Positions 1 to 7,312 of a DNA stretch of 28,106 nt are shown piece after piece (positions within the stretch are counted from its first letter, which is position 1; every line of letters starts with the position of its first letter). The stretch spans positions 1 through 28,106 of the IMG/VR virus record IMGVR_UViG_3300000228_000032; one strand, 5' to 3'. This DNA is from a virus. The notes under the pieces were generated by a model, which was not told where the DNA came from, did not search any database, and saw only the letters and a program-made list of their open reading frames with translations. A program made the position numbers and the translations under genes.

Positions 1-1359
1 AAGCATAGTTGAACGTTTGATAGCACCAGCATCGTGGGCACTAGTAACAGTTTCAGTAACCGTCTTACCAACGTTAGCTTTCTGTTCAGGTGTCATTTGC
101 CACAATGAAGTGAACTTGAACTGCATGTCTGTTGGACGTGGTTTTCCAAAACATGACTGGTATGCAACAGCTAGAATGCGTTCCATAGGTCTTCTAAAAT
201 CTGACTCCTGTTGTGCATTGATGTTATCATAGTAATTTCTAATGTCACTTTCACCAGTGCTGTTAAGGCCAGCAGGTGATTGACCAAACAACCTTACAAG
301 TGGAATGCCTGAAGCACCTGATAACTGCTGGCCGAACTGAAGCATCATGTCTGATAGACCTGCGAAGGAATAAGACGTGGTAGCAAACATGTCATTCTTA
401 TCAAGCAACGTAATGCCTTCGTTAGATTGAAGAAGGCGCATGTATTCAAACATTTTGATTAGACCTTCTTCAGCTTTACCACCTGAAGAAAGAATTTCAC
501 GAAGCCCGTCAACGCCAACAGTTCTAAGGTGTGCATGGTTGATAAGGTTTGCAGAACTCATGGTGGCAGTGTCAAAGGAAACAAGCCTATCATGAATGCG
601 CTCTAACTCTGACATACCCCAAAGCTGTTCAGTGATTGCTTGATAGAAAGGAAGCTTCACACCAATCTGACGAATCACACGTGAATGGTGAACTCTTATT
701 CCTGCGTCCATTTGAGCATTGACTACTCCAAAGTTCGCTTCACCGTTTTCATTTGTCTTACCATTCAGAAGTGTTTGAGTAGTGAGAATGTAGTAGTAAG
801 CAGGCAATCCCATGTCTGGCCCTGAAGGGATTACGTTCATAAGGTCAGGGAACAATTGCCACCGATCATAAACAGCAATACCACTGAACTGACCCTTACC
901 AATTGTTTCAATTCTAAGCGGTGTTGAAAGGTCTTGACCGTCAATCATGAGAACACCAATCGCACCACCATAAAGACGTGCCCACTTCTTAGTGTCACAA
1001 AGAGCAGACCATATTCCTAAGCGTGACATGTAAGCGTCCAGGTCAATCAAGTCTTCAGGTCTATCAGAAGACGTGATTGTAATTCCTGCCTTAGTCATGT
1101 CTTCAGCAATTGAATCAATCATTGAACCTACAATCCAACTTCCACGGTAGGCAGCTTCTAGTTGAATGCGGTTTCTAGTTAGAAGGTTGAACTCATAGAA
1201 ACCTTCGCTTAGTTGGTTGTCCATATTAGGGCCAGCACCAACACGTGAAGCGAAGTTTGCAAACCCGTCACCTATCTTCTTTTGAACCTGTTCACGTGCT
1301 ACTTTGATTCTCGCGTCCAAAGCTTTATGCACGTCTGCATGTTTGAGTTCGTCACTCAT
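1..1359 (-). CDS. Phage portal protein, DUF1073 family (C-terminus cut by window)
   Basis: This open frame runs without a stop from an ATG at 1359 to the window edge, giving 453 codons, so the C-terminus is missing. The portal forms the dodecameric ring at the capsid vertex through which DNA is packaged. Translation gives a DUF1073-like pattern: an N-terminal stretch with [20 protein letters not shown], a central PAYYYIL segment, and later [20 protein letters not shown], which is the family's most conserved block. The ATG overlaps the terminase stop as ATGA, the usual terL-portal order. Pfam describes DUF1073 as 'anti-CBASS Acb1-like N-terminal' because some members carry an Acb1 phosphodiesterase domain at the C-terminus; that part is outside the window. 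Confidence 0.9.
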   Translation of the reverse strand, partial: MSDELKHADVHKALDARIKVAREQVQKKIGDGFANFASRVGAGPNMDNQLSEGFYEFNLLTRNRIQLEAAYRGSWIVGSMIDSIAEDMTKAGITITSSDRPEDLIDLDAYMSRLGIWSALCDTKKWARLYGGAIGVLMIDGQDLSTPLRIETIGKGQFSGIAVYDRWQLFPDLMNVIPSGPDMGLPAYYYILTTQTLLNGKTNENGEANFGVVNAQMDAGIRVHHSRVIRQIGVKLPFYQAITEQLWGMSELERIHDRLVSFDTATMSSANLINHAHLRTVGVDGLREILSSGGKAEEGLIKMFEYMRLLQSNEGITLLDKNDMFATTSYSFAGLSDMMLQFGQQLSGASGIPLVRLFGQSPAGLNSTGESDIRNYYDNINAQQESDFRRPMERILAVAYQSCFGKPRPTDMQFKFTSLWQMTPEQKANVGKTVTETVTSAHDAGAIKRSTML

Positions 1360-2957
1360 ATTAAATTCTCCCATTGTTTAAGTTTGTTTTTATTAGATAG
1401 CAGTTTATCAATCGCGTCAACCATAGGGTCAATTTGATCGTCATGGTCATGGGTCATGGTGGCGTTGAATGCCTCACACTCATTTACAAAATCATTAGTG
1501 AAAGCAACACCTTCAGGAATAAAAACAAGACCAGCTTCAATATATGTGATTGCATCTATAACCCGACTAACCTTATCAATGTTCCTTTGAATTCCTTCAA
1601 TAGGAATTGGTTGACGGTTTTCATGTCTGTCTGGTTTAGCAAGCTGTTGAATTAAACCTGTTCCACTTGATTTATCTTCAACGTACATTTTTAATAGTGG
1701 GCCTAATAGTAATGCTTCCCACGGTTGACCTTTGTGTTTCTCCCAAAATGCTATTGCACGTTTTAAAAGTTCTGGTGCTTCCCACTTACCACGAATCATG
1801 TCTAGAAGATAAAGGTTACCATCGTCACCAAGTCCCCAACATTGAAACACTGAATAGTCATTATGCTCTTTAGTCTTTTGGGCAGTGTCAGCGAATATGT
1901 AACGTGCTTTGAGTTTTGGTAATATCTTCCAACGTTTTAACCACTCACCCTTGATAAGGTTACCACCAATAGGTTTTGGTGCTTGCATGTATTGGCCAGC
2001 GAATACTAGCTTGGAAGTTCTCGCACCGTCTTTGTCTTTGTGACTTCCTTCTTCCATTTGAAGAAGTGTTGCCAGTGGTTCCTTGTATGGCCAGTAAGAG
2101 AACCTACCCTTTTCATCCTGTTGTTCACCGTCAATCATTTCTATAATGTCAGGTGATAAGAACGTAAGAGCATTGTCTTGAATATACTGTTCATCAATGA
2201 GCGCAGGAATAGTGATTACTTCCCACTCACCAACTTCTTTTAGGTTTCCTGCTTTTATGAAACCTGTTGGGTCATTCTCAGCTAGACGTTGCATGATTAC
2301 TACAATGGGAGTTTCAGGGTTTGCCTTACGTGACTTCACTGTTGTCTGAAGAATCTGATTAGCGTTATCACGTTTAACTTTTGAATAAGCGTCTTCAGGC
2401 TTTAGTGGGTCATCAATGAGAATAGCACCTTGGAAACCTTCAACCATTCTACCGGCCCTAAACCCTGTTACCTGGCCACCAAGTGCAACAGCATAAACGC
2501 CACCAGCTTTGTGACCTTTATCGTCTATGATGTTCCAACGTGCTTTAGCTTTGTCATCATTAGAAACTTCCACTGGCCATAGTTCTTGGAATTCGTCTGA
2601 CTGAACAATGTCACGTGCTGTTTGTGAATTGAGTGAAGCTAGTGTGTCTGAATATGATAGGTGAAGAAAACGTGCATACTTGTTAAGTGCCACACCACGG
2701 GCCATAAAATTTATAACTACTTCTTCTGTCTTAGAACTTCCTGGTGGGACGTTGATAAGAAGGTTCTTAGTTGTTCCATTCATCACACGTTCAACAGCAC
2801 GTGCAAAGACATGATGGTGCCAATTCACTTTGAACTTGAAACCGTTACGTGCTTTGAAGAAATACCTGGTAAAGAATAAATGGGACGTTTCGCACTTCTC
2901 GCGTATGATTGCTAGTTTTAAATCACGGTCTTCGTCTTGGAGTTCTTCGCCTACCAC
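1356..2957 (-). CDS. terL: Terminase large subunit (packaging ATPase/nuclease)
   Basis: This is the DNA-packaging motor subunit, which docks on the portal, translocates DNA and cuts the concatemer. The 533-residue length is normal. Walker A is VPPGSSKT (about 70-77) and Walker B is AILIDDP (about 178-184). The C-terminal RNase H-like nuclease shows an acidic residue in IFADTAQ (about D357), the [10 protein letters not shown] motif (about 426-435) and a late acidic motif near HDHDDQID (about 504-511). The start is a GTG with AAAGG six bases upstream, and it overlaps the preceding microprotein stop. The stop overlaps the portal ATG as ATGA. An ordinary, intact gene. Confidence 0.95.
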   Translation of the reverse strand: MVGEELQDEDRDLKLAIIREKCETSHLFFTRYFFKARNGFKFKVNWHHHVFARAVERVMNGTTKNLLINVPPGSSKTEEVVINFMARGVALNKYARFLHLSYSDTLASLNSQTARDIVQSDEFQELWPVEVSNDDKAKARWNIIDDKGHKAGGVYAVALGGQVTGFRAGRMVEGFQGAILIDDPLKPEDAYSKVKRDNANQILQTTVKSRKANPETPIVVIMQRLAENDPTGFIKAGNLKEVGEWEVITIPALIDEQYIQDNALTFLSPDIIEMIDGEQQDEKGRFSYWPYKEPLATLLQMEEGSHKDKDGARTSKLVFAGQYMQAPKPIGGNLIKGEWLKRWKILPKLKARYIFADTAQKTKEHNDYSVFQCWGLGDDGNLYLLDMIRGKWEAPELLKRAIAFWEKHKGQPWEALLLGPLLKMYVEDKSSGTGLIQQLAKPDRHENRQPIPIEGIQRNIDKVSRVIDAITYIEAGLVFIPEGVAFTNDFVNECEAFNATMTHDHDDQIDPMVDAIDKLLSNKNKLKQWENLI

Positions 2958-3109
2958 TGCTTACCTTTAGGGAAGTCTATAAAACCCATAAGGAAGAAAA
3001 CAGTAACCACTATAACGAAGATAACAAATTGAACGTTCTTAGGATTGCATCTAGGACAATGCTTTAAGTGGTCTTCAAATTTCTTTAGGTCAATCTGTTC
3101 ACACGTCAT
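2951..3109 (-). CDS. 52-residue single-span membrane microprotein with CPRC motif
   Basis: I place the start at the ATG at 3109, not the further-upstream ATG at 3154, because 3109 overlaps the terminase small-subunit stop by only 11 bases, as elsewhere in this operon. The product begins [10 protein letters not shown], carries [10 protein letters not shown] (half a zinc-binding site) and then one hydrophobic span, [20 protein letters not shown] cytoplasmic CxxC head on a C-terminal membrane anchor is the likely layout. Its stop overlaps the terL start. No function recognised; position between terS and terL suggests translational coupling rather than a shared role. Confidence 0.6.
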   Translation of the reverse strand: MTCEQIDLKKFEDHLKHCPRCNPKNVQFVIFVIVVTVFFLMGFIDFPKGKQW

Positions 3110-3545
3110 CTTCAACTTCTTTGATTGCTGCTTTAAGTTTTTCTCTGTCTTCAAGCTTATCTTTAAGTGAAGTTATAACCTCAACACGGTTAGGAACTTT
3201 GCCTAACATAAACTCAGCTATCTCATAGAACTTGGAATAGTTACCATCTTCAGCAGCGTCTACAATCGCACGAAGAACAACCTTTTCAGGTAGTGAAAGG
3301 TTTCTGTCTTCAACCATTTTTTCAGCTTCTTCAATTGAAAGACCCATTGCCAGGTTGATAGCGTTTGTTAGTTGTGTGGCGGTGAATGCTTTGATTGCAC
3401 GTTTCTCTTTAGAGACACCATTGGGATTACCAGACTGACCTTTCTTAAATTGATGCTGCTTAGGGGGAACAGGAACGTACTTAGATTTTCTCTTAGTGAT
3501 TACTTTCTTCTTTGAAGTTTTCTTCGCTGTTACTTTCTTTGCCAT
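3099..3545 (-). CDS. DUF5681-type protein, candidate terminase small subunit
   Basis: This is 148 residues. The N-terminal ~30 residues are Lys/Ser/Thr rich, followed by HQFKKGQSGNPNG, which is the signature block of DUF5681, a family commonly encoded beside phage large terminases and inferred to be a small-subunit or packaging-associated DNA-binding protein. The rest is predicted mostly helical (SLPEKVVLRAIVDAAEDG). The basic tail would suit DNA binding. It is the first gene after the terminator at 3604-3644, so it probably heads the packaging/structural operon. The Shine-Dalgarno is poor: an AGGG abuts the ATG and another lies about nine bases further up. Function is inferred from context. 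Confidence 0.65.
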   Translation of the reverse strand: MAKKVTAKKTSKKKVITKRKSKYVPVPPKQHQFKKGQSGNPNGVSKEKRAIKAFTATQLTNAINLAMGLSIEEAEKMVEDRNLSLPEKVVLRAIVDAAEDGNYSKFYEIAEFMLGKVPNRVEVITSLKDKLEDREKLKAAIKEVEDDV

Positions 3546-3603
3546 CCCTGCTTATCCCTGAATGTAGTGATTTAATTCAGTATGAAGTAGGACGCACTAA
3601 AAG

Positions 3604-3644
3604 CAAAGACCCTTGAAGAGTCATAACTTCTTCAAGGGTCTTTG
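3604..3644 (-). terminator. Intrinsic terminator after the RHH gene
   Basis: A perfect 16-bp stem pairs 3604-3619 with 3629-3644 around a 9-base loop (3620-3628). Read on the minus strand the stem is followed by CTTTTAG, a short U tract. It lies about 45 bases past the stop of the RHH gene and before the DUF5681 gene, separating the replication-type minus genes from the packaging operon. The stem is symmetric, so it could also stop plus-strand transcription. Confidence 0.85.
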
Positions 3645-3687
3645 TTTCGATTCAGAATTGGGCCATGGAACTGAAACCCAATTGAGA

Positions 3688-3879
3688 TTATTTCTTAGGT
3701 GGCTTTGCTAACTCAGAAGCTTTAGGAACGTAATGTGAACCTGCATACCTCAACCATGCTGATAGGTTACCACCAGTGTAAAGGTTTGCATTGTCTTGAA
3801 GGTTCTGAAGTTCTTCAACCGATATTTTCAGGTTGATTGTTTTCAGTTCCTTCTTAGGTTTAATTTGTGCTTTCAACAT
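3688..3879 (-). CDS. Ribbon-helix-helix (CopG/Arc-like) regulator
   Basis: A small basic protein of 63-65 residues. After a Lys-rich arm it has TINLKISVEELQNLQ (strand then first helix) and NLSAWLRYAGSH (second helix), the size and order of an RHH DNA-binding domain, with a C-terminal PK-rich tail. RHH dimers bind short repeated operators and commonly repress their own promoter. Two in-frame ATGs exist, at 3885 and 3879. I use 3879 because the promoter just upstream places the predicted transcription start at about 3880, so the first ATG would not be transcribed. The mRNA would then be nearly leaderless. Three TATAC repeats overlap the promoter (see separate entry). Confidence 0.65.
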   Translation of the reverse strand: MLKAQIKPKKELKTINLKISVEELQNLQDNANLYTGGNLSAWLRYAGSHYVPKASELAKPPKK

Positions 3880-3886
3880 AACCATA

Positions 3887-3914
3887 ACTATACCTTTTGG
3901 TGTATACGAGTCAA
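3887..3914 (-). promoter_or_regulatory. Sigma70-type promoter for the RHH gene
   Basis: On the minus strand TTGACT (3914-3909) and TATAGT (3892-3887) each match the sigma70 consensus at five of six positions, separated by 16 bases. The -35 box overlaps the stop codon of the upstream 47-residue gene. Predicted initiation is near 3880, at the second ATG of the RHH gene. Confidence 0.65.
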
Positions 3915-3921
3915 TCTATAC
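3889..3921. repeat. Three TATAC direct repeats at 14-bp spacing (candidate RHH operator)
   Basis: TATAC occurs at 3889, 3903 and 3917, exactly 14 bases apart (about 1.3 helical turns), across the -10, spacer and -35 of the RHH promoter. The outer two copies are followed by C. A TATAC/GTATA inverted pair (3889-3893 and 3902-3906) is embedded. RHH proteins such as CopG and omega recognise short iterated repeats, so autoregulation is a reasonable inference. The same spacing recurs at 6344 and 6358. Confidence 0.5.
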
Positions 3922-4054
3922 CTAAAAAGTTTTTTATTGGGTTTCTAAGCATTAAGGCAATAAGTGCCCACGTAATCAGCGCAGTAAGAGCATTAAACAA
4001 AATTGCAGTTCTAAAAATGATTCTTGTTTCCATGTCTCTGATTAGGTCATTCAT
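3911..4054 (-). CDS. 47-residue single-span membrane microprotein
   Basis: Translation from the ATG at 4054 gives MNDLIRDMETRIIFRTAIL and continues to a TGA at 3911-3913. The ATG overlaps the stop of the preceding gene as ATGA, the coupling arrangement used repeatedly in this operon, which is the main support for it being real. Residues from about 12 to 36 form one hydrophobic segment with few charges (FRTAILFNALTALITWALIA), followed by a short basic tail. No family recognised; the length is typical of orphan phage membrane microproteins. Confidence 0.6.
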   Translation of the reverse strand: MNDLIRDMETRIIFRTAILFNALTALITWALIALMLRNPIKNFLGID

Positions 4055-4386
4055 AGGTTCTTCCCACACACTTTACAACGTTTTCTTATATAAGGTGGCC
4101 CAACAGTATTAATGTCAATAGTGAATGGGTGGCTACATTCTTTAGGTAAATCATTAGAATGATAACCAGCATGAAAAGCTTCAATGCGTTCTTTGCTTAT
4201 AAGTTCTGAACCACAAATTGTTATGACAAAATAAAGCAATTCTTCAAGCGTGTTGAATGTTTGTTTAGTTCTTTGAAGTAAAACCCTACCATCATAGCCG
4301 TCTTCACCATCTTCTAAAATGCAAACAGAATACCTATTATCAAAATCACGTTTCCATATTGTGATTGTTTCAATGTTGTTATTCAT
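4051..4386 (-). CDS. Unknown protein with C-terminal zinc-ribbon-like motif
   Basis: 111 residues. I do not recognise the N-terminal half (TITIWKRDFDNRYSV, GEDGYDGRVLL), which looks like a compact alpha/beta fold with an acidic turn. The C-terminus has CSHPF, then about 18 residues on RCKVCGKNL, giving C-x2-H-like and CxxC ligand pairs that fit a small zinc ribbon. It is sandwiched by 4-base ATGA overlaps with the ligase upstream and the membrane microprotein downstream. Zinc-ribbon accessory proteins are common beside phage replication genes, but no specific role is supported. Confidence 0.75.
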   Translation of the reverse strand: MNNNIETITIWKRDFDNRYSVCILEDGEDGYDGRVLLQRTKQTFNTLEELLYFVITICGSELISKERIEAFHAGYHSNDLPKECSHPFTIDINTVGPPYIRKRCKVCGKNL

Positions 4387-5534
4387 ACTTCTACCCTAAT
4401 GCGTTTAGCTTGGGGAAACCTTGGAACACCATTCTTACCAGTTAGCCCCTGGTATTCAACCGTCAGCATTTTACCAATCACTTTAAGCTTACCATCACGT
4501 GAAAGGTATTTCTGGTTTGCCTTCTTATCACCATTCATTGTGGCCTTAAACTTCTTACCATGTTCATTAACGCATTCAAAAATGACGGTACTATCTTTGC
4601 CAGCTTTGACACCTATAATTTCAAACTCAGCATCGTCTAATGGTTTTCTCTTCAGAAGATTCTTTGACCGTTTATGTTCATAGGAAGATTCTGACTTCCT
4701 AAACATTGACCCTTCATAGTGGTCATTAAGACATGCTTCATAAAACTTATCAGCTTCTTTCTTATTTTTTATTTCTTTGATTGGTATGACTTTAACAATC
4801 TTAGAGCGTGGCACTTTAGATGATAAGAACCAGTGACGGTTTATGAATACTTGTTTTTTAGCTTTCATTGTTTCAGGGTCATAAACCCCACAATCAAAAA
4901 GGTGTAATTGAATTTTTGCACTTTCAGGTGTTGGTTTCTTTTTCCTAACAGCAGACATGATAGCTTCAAAATTCTTTTTTCCTGCACCATGAATGTATAG
5001 TTCACCAACTAGGAATAGTTTGACGGTGTGATAAGGAAGAAGCTTATTAAGTTCTTTAATTATATGAGGGCATGACGTTATTTGTTTTCGTGAACGTGTC
5101 CATAATGTCCATTTCTTATTTGAACAAATGGCCTTGCAGAACTCGCCATCTAGTTTTGGTTGTGCAAGATAAGGGAAGTCACGTTTAACGTCTTCCCACT
5201 TCGCAGCTTTCATAGGAAGCATACCGCCCTTGATAACCTTATCAACCTTACCTTCACGTGCGGCCTTAAGAGACTTCACGTAACCAGACTTTAGTTTCTT
5301 ATTAAACTTTGATTGTGCTTCAGCTATGGCCTGTTCAATAGCTGTTGTGGCGTTTGAACGTCCTAAGTTCTTACCATCAAAAACAGATTGATTTTTTATT
5401 TGAAGCTTACCATCGTGTTCACCATATTCTATTTTGATGGTTGGTTGAAGGTCAGACTTGTTATGAACTTCAATCTTCCACTGTTCAATGGTTCCTTGAG
5501 TGTTAAGCTTATAAAGTGTGGGCCAGGTTTTCAT
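4383..5534 (-). CDS. ATP-dependent DNA ligase
   Basis: Seals nicks in duplex DNA through a lysyl-AMP intermediate, here serving phage replication and recombination. The adenylation core shows motif I PKLDGEF with the nucleophile at about K127, a TRSRK block (about 146-150), motif III LVGELY with E178, motif IV YEGSMFRK (about 273-280) and motif V LLKRKPL (about 293-299). The C-terminal ~70 residues form the OB-fold. The first ~75 residues (WPTLYKL, QWKIEV, IEYGEHDGKLQ) resemble a WGR-like module and are not part of the core. Start ATG 5534 has AGGTG nine bases upstream and overlaps the preceding stop as ATGA. All catalytic residues are present. Confidence 0.93.
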   Translation of the reverse strand: MKTWPTLYKLNTQGTIEQWKIEVHNKSDLQPTIKIEYGEHDGKLQIKNQSVFDGKNLGRSNATTAIEQAIAEAQSKFNKKLKSGYVKSLKAAREGKVDKVIKGGMLPMKAAKWEDVKRDFPYLAQPKLDGEFCKAICSNKKWTLWTRSRKQITSCPHIIKELNKLLPYHTVKLFLVGELYIHGAGKKNFEAIMSAVRKKKPTPESAKIQLHLFDCGVYDPETMKAKKQVFINRHWFLSSKVPRSKIVKVIPIKEIKNKKEADKFYEACLNDHYEGSMFRKSESSYEHKRSKNLLKRKPLDDAEFEIIGVKAGKDSTVIFECVNEHGKKFKATMNGDKKANQKYLSRDGKLKVIGKMLTVEYQGLTGKNGVPRFPQAKRIRVEV

Positions 5535-5707
5535 CGGTAGTCACCTATTCGTTTAAGTTTCATGTAGCGTCTAAGACGAGTTATATATGCTTCAGTTTCA
5601 ATGAACTTGAAATGCTTGCTAGTCCACTTCCATTTCTTCTTGCAGACAATCCGAGTAAGCAACACAATGTTGCCTTCAGTGTCTACATAGACAGAATCAA
5701 ACCGCAT
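5531..5707 (-). CDS. 58-residue basic protein, unknown
   Basis: The preferred start is the ATG at 5707 (MRFDSVYVDTEGNIVLL), which has AAGGAAG about eight bases upstream and overlaps the 50-residue gene by 11 bases; an upstream in-frame ATG at 5746 would bury the start deep in that gene. The product has an N-terminal beta-hairpin-like part and a Lys/Arg-rich second half (KKKWKWTSKHFKF, RLRRYMKLKR). No family recognised. Its stop overlaps the ligase ATG, so it is co-translated with the ligase. Confidence 0.65.
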   Translation of the reverse strand: MRFDSVYVDTEGNIVLLTRIVCKKKWKWTSKHFKFIETEAYITRLRRYMKLKRIGDYR

Positions 5708-5849
5708 TAGAAAACTTCCTTTCTTTAAGTTCTCTGAAGAATACATAACGTTGAAGTATGCTTACAAGCTTGAACCTTTCTTCGTCAGTAAAATGGTGAC
5801 GGTTTAAAAGGCTACGGCAAAACTTTACTTCATTGTCTATACTATCCAT
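5697..5849 (-). CDS. 50-residue helical microprotein, unknown
   Basis: Translation from ATG 5849 gives MDSIDNEVKFCRSLLNRHHF, then a charged amphipathic helix (TDEERFKLVSILQRYVFF, RELKERKFSNAV), ending in TGA at 5697-5699. A Shine-Dalgarno AGGTG sits six bases before the ATG. Both the Shine-Dalgarno and the ATG lie inside one arm of an 11-bp inverted repeat (5848-5858 with 5911-5921), so its translation may be controlled by RNA folding. The tight overlap with the next gene supports it being real. No family recognised. Confidence 0.6.
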   Translation of the reverse strand: MDSIDNEVKFCRSLLNRHHFTDEERFKLVSILQRYVFFRELKERKFSNAV

Positions 5850-5921
5850 TACACACCTACCCGTATATAAATTTCATTACGTATAGCATAAATCTAGTTC
5901 ACGGTGCAGAAGGTGTGTAAT
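5848..5921 (-). promoter_or_regulatory. Long-range RNA hairpin covering the ribosome binding site and ATG at 5849
   Basis: Perfect 11-bp inverted repeat: 5911-5921 pairs with 5848-5858, with 52 bases between. In the minus-strand transcript the downstream arm is AGGTGTGTAAT, which contains the Shine-Dalgarno and the first two bases of the start codon of the 50-residue gene; the upstream arm lies just past the stop of the 5933-6301 gene. The loop carries two GTATA elements and a possible extended -10 (TGCTATACG on the minus strand). Confidence 0.55.
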
Positions 5922-5932
5922 TTGTTCATGGT

Positions 5933-6301
5933 TTAAGCACCCCATTTTCTTTCATAGTAAGATTCAAGTTCATCACGTCTTTGCTGTTCACATGCAGCTA
6001 ACCAAGCTTTATAAAGTTTTGGTTTATATTTTTCTAAATATTCATCGTCAATTTCATCAACCACTTTATTACCCTTACACTCTTCACATGAAACGTCATA
6101 GACACCATTAAAATAGTTTTCTCTAAAATCAGGGTCGGCATCAAAATCTTCAGAAGAAATGCCATGGCCGTCAACGTTTGGGTTTACGTGGGTTCCTTCA
6201 CCTTTGCAACGTGGGCAGACAATACGTTTTGATGGCAATTGAACTTCTATGTCATACTTAAAAATAGGTGTGATAATCCAAGCAGAAATAGTTTTTGTCA
6301 T
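5933..6301 (-). CDS. DnaJ-type zinc-finger-like protein
   Basis: 122 residues. The middle carries IVCPRCKGEGTH (about 27-38) and, some 45 residues on, SCEECKGNKVVD (about 71-82): two CxxCxG pairs as in the DnaJ cysteine-rich domain, expected to bind one zinc. No J domain or peptide-binding domain is present, so this is not a chaperone by itself. The C-terminus is a charged helix (LEKYKPKLYKAWLAACEQQ). Its ATG has TTAGGAGAAT just upstream, the strongest Shine-Dalgarno in this operon, and its own promoter. Phages often carry such free-standing modules; a protein- or nucleic-acid-contact role is only a guess. Confidence 0.75.
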   Translation of the reverse strand: MTKTISAWIITPIFKYDIEVQLPSKRIVCPRCKGEGTHVNPNVDGHGISSEDFDADPDFRENYFNGVYDVSCEECKGNKVVDEIDDEYLEKYKPKLYKAWLAACEQQRRDELESYYERKWGA

Positions 6302-6325
6302 AAGATTCTCCTAAGTTAGACTTAT

Positions 6326-6334
6326 AGTATATCA
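6326..6334 (-). promoter_or_regulatory. Extended -10 promoter for the 5933-6301 gene
   Basis: On the minus strand TGATATACT is a TGn-extended -10 (hexamer TATACT) about 25 bases before the ATG at 6301. No good -35 is visible, as is usual for extended -10 promoters. TATAC repeats lie immediately upstream. Confidence 0.45.
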
Positions 6335-6343
6335 CAAAATGTA

Positions 6344-6374
6344 TATACTTGATTGTATATACTGAACTTTATAC
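6344..6374. repeat. TATAC repeats (second candidate RHH operator)
   Basis: TATAC starts at 6344 and 6358, 14 bases apart, with a third copy at 6370. The first two share the longer form GTATATACT. They occupy the -35 region of the promoter at 6326-6334, matching the motif and spacing seen over the RHH gene promoter at 3889-3921. Confidence 0.45.
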
Positions 6375-6375
6375 A

Positions 6376-6855
6376 CTATCTAACCAGCAGGTTTTTCAAG
6401 GGCCATATTATTTTATCGTTTTTGTCCTTAAAGGGGTCTAACCAGGTTCCAATGCTTTGAGAGCGCATTAAGGTTACACCAATGCCTTTGCACATAATGT
6501 CCTTACGGTGAACTGCCCAATCAAAGATAACCAGCTTACAGACCCGTTTATGGCCTTTACAGGCGTTGATTCTGATATAGACGAATAGAAAGGCGCGTCC
6601 ATTCCTTTTTACTATCGCGTCTAGTTCTATTGGTTGGTGTGGTTGAAAGACGTTCTTAGTTATCCCCTGCCACTTCTTTATTAGCTTCCCTTCAACGGCT
6701 ATGTAACGTCCCTTCTTTGAACACGCTACAATGTCATAGGGTTTGTTTGCGGTAAAACGTGAACCACGAATGTCAGGAATTTTGTAAGCTTTAAATCCAA
6801 AGTGCTTAAATGAATTTACCACTTCAGTGTTCCCATGCGCTTCCTTAAAACTCAT
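6376..6855 (-). CDS. RecU-like Holliday junction resolvase / PD-(D/E)xK nuclease
   Basis: Likely cleaves branched DNA intermediates during replication and packaging. In order, the 159-residue protein has an N-terminal acidic residue in GNTEVVNSF (E11), D41 in NKPYDIVAC, the ExK pair in AVEGKLIKK (E55, K57) and then FQPHQPIELD with HQ at 73-74 followed by GRAFLFVYIRI. That D...ExK...HQ...G-x-A/G-F order is the RecU/phage resolvase pattern. The RecU stalk is shorter than in Firmicute RecU. Start ATG 6855 overlaps the upstream stop as ATGA. It sits between the ligase group and the primase. A related PD-(D/E)xK nuclease with a different substrate is possible. Confidence 0.75.
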   Translation of the reverse strand: MSFKEAHGNTEVVNSFKHFGFKAYKIPDIRGSRFTANKPYDIVACSKKGRYIAVEGKLIKKWQGITKNVFQPHQPIELDAIVKRNGRAFLFVYIRINACKGHKRVCKLVIFDWAVHRKDIMCKGIGVTLMRSQSIGTWLDPFKDKNDKIIWPLKNLLVR

Positions 6856-7109
6856 TTTGTCACCTTATAGAAATAGTTTTCATCAATGAACTTAGAAACA
6901 ATCTTTGCCAGTTTCCTTTTTGTTCTTCTACACACTTTCTTTTTACCAGACTTAAGATATTTAAAAGTTCTTTTGTGAAGTTCATTTCTAAACTCTTCTT
7001 CAGTCATTTGAGTTTTCAATTCAACGTGAACAGTCACATCTACTTTTCTTGGTTTTATTTCTCTGTCTCCAATCTTTAAAACAGTGTCTTCAAAGTTATA
7101 GGTTTTCAT
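6852..7109 (-). CDS. Basic 85-residue protein, unknown
   Basis: Unrecognised. It starts MKTYNFEDTVLKIGDREIKP, then a beta-like stretch (KVDVTVHVELKTQ), then a strongly basic helical half (YLKSGKKKVCRRTKRKLAKI), suggesting nucleic acid binding. The ATG has AAAGGTG six bases upstream. It overlaps both neighbours by 4 bases, in the same cistron chain as the RecU-like nuclease, so an accessory role in replication or recombination is plausible but unproven. Confidence 0.65.
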   Translation of the reverse strand: MKTYNFEDTVLKIGDREIKPRKVDVTVHVELKTQMTEEEFRNELHKRTFKYLKSGKKKVCRRTKRKLAKIVSKFIDENYFYKVTK

Positions 7110-7312
7110 GATTCACCTTTAAAGAAATACTTATAAGCTTCATCAATACTTTTACCGTTATACTTCTTAACTACCCTTTCAACTAAATCAGTAAATGTTT
7201 TGTTATCACATTTTGAAAGACCTAAATCAACTTCACGAATAATTTTAACTAATACTCTTAAATCTTCTTGAACCATTTCAACTTGGACACTTTCTTCTAT
7301 ATTGTTTTTCAT
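7106..7312 (-). CDS. Acidic 68-residue helical protein, unknown
   Basis: Unrecognised. It begins MKNNIEESVQVEMVQEDLRV and is mostly amphipathic helix with a single Cys. AAAGGAAAATGA precedes the ATG, a good Shine-Dalgarno. It is the first gene after the 417-base repeat-rich gap, so it heads the minus-strand cistron that leads to the RecU-like and ligase genes. The pairing of a small acidic protein with the basic 85-residue protein right after it is suggestive of partners, but nothing in the sequence proves it. Confidence 0.65.
   Translation of the reverse strand: MKNNIEESVQVEMVQEDLRVLVKIIREVDLGLSKCDNKTFTDLVERVVKKYNGKSIDEAYKYFFKGES

Noticed and set aside
3656-3683. Second terminator (AATTGGG/CCCAATT)
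   Set aside because: Only 7 bp with a 14-base loop and no T tract; the 16-bp hairpin next to it explains termination.
3897-4112. Plus-strand frame across the RHH promoter
   Set aside because: Runs antisense to the 47- and 111-residue genes, which have ATGA coupling; no Shine-Dalgarno.
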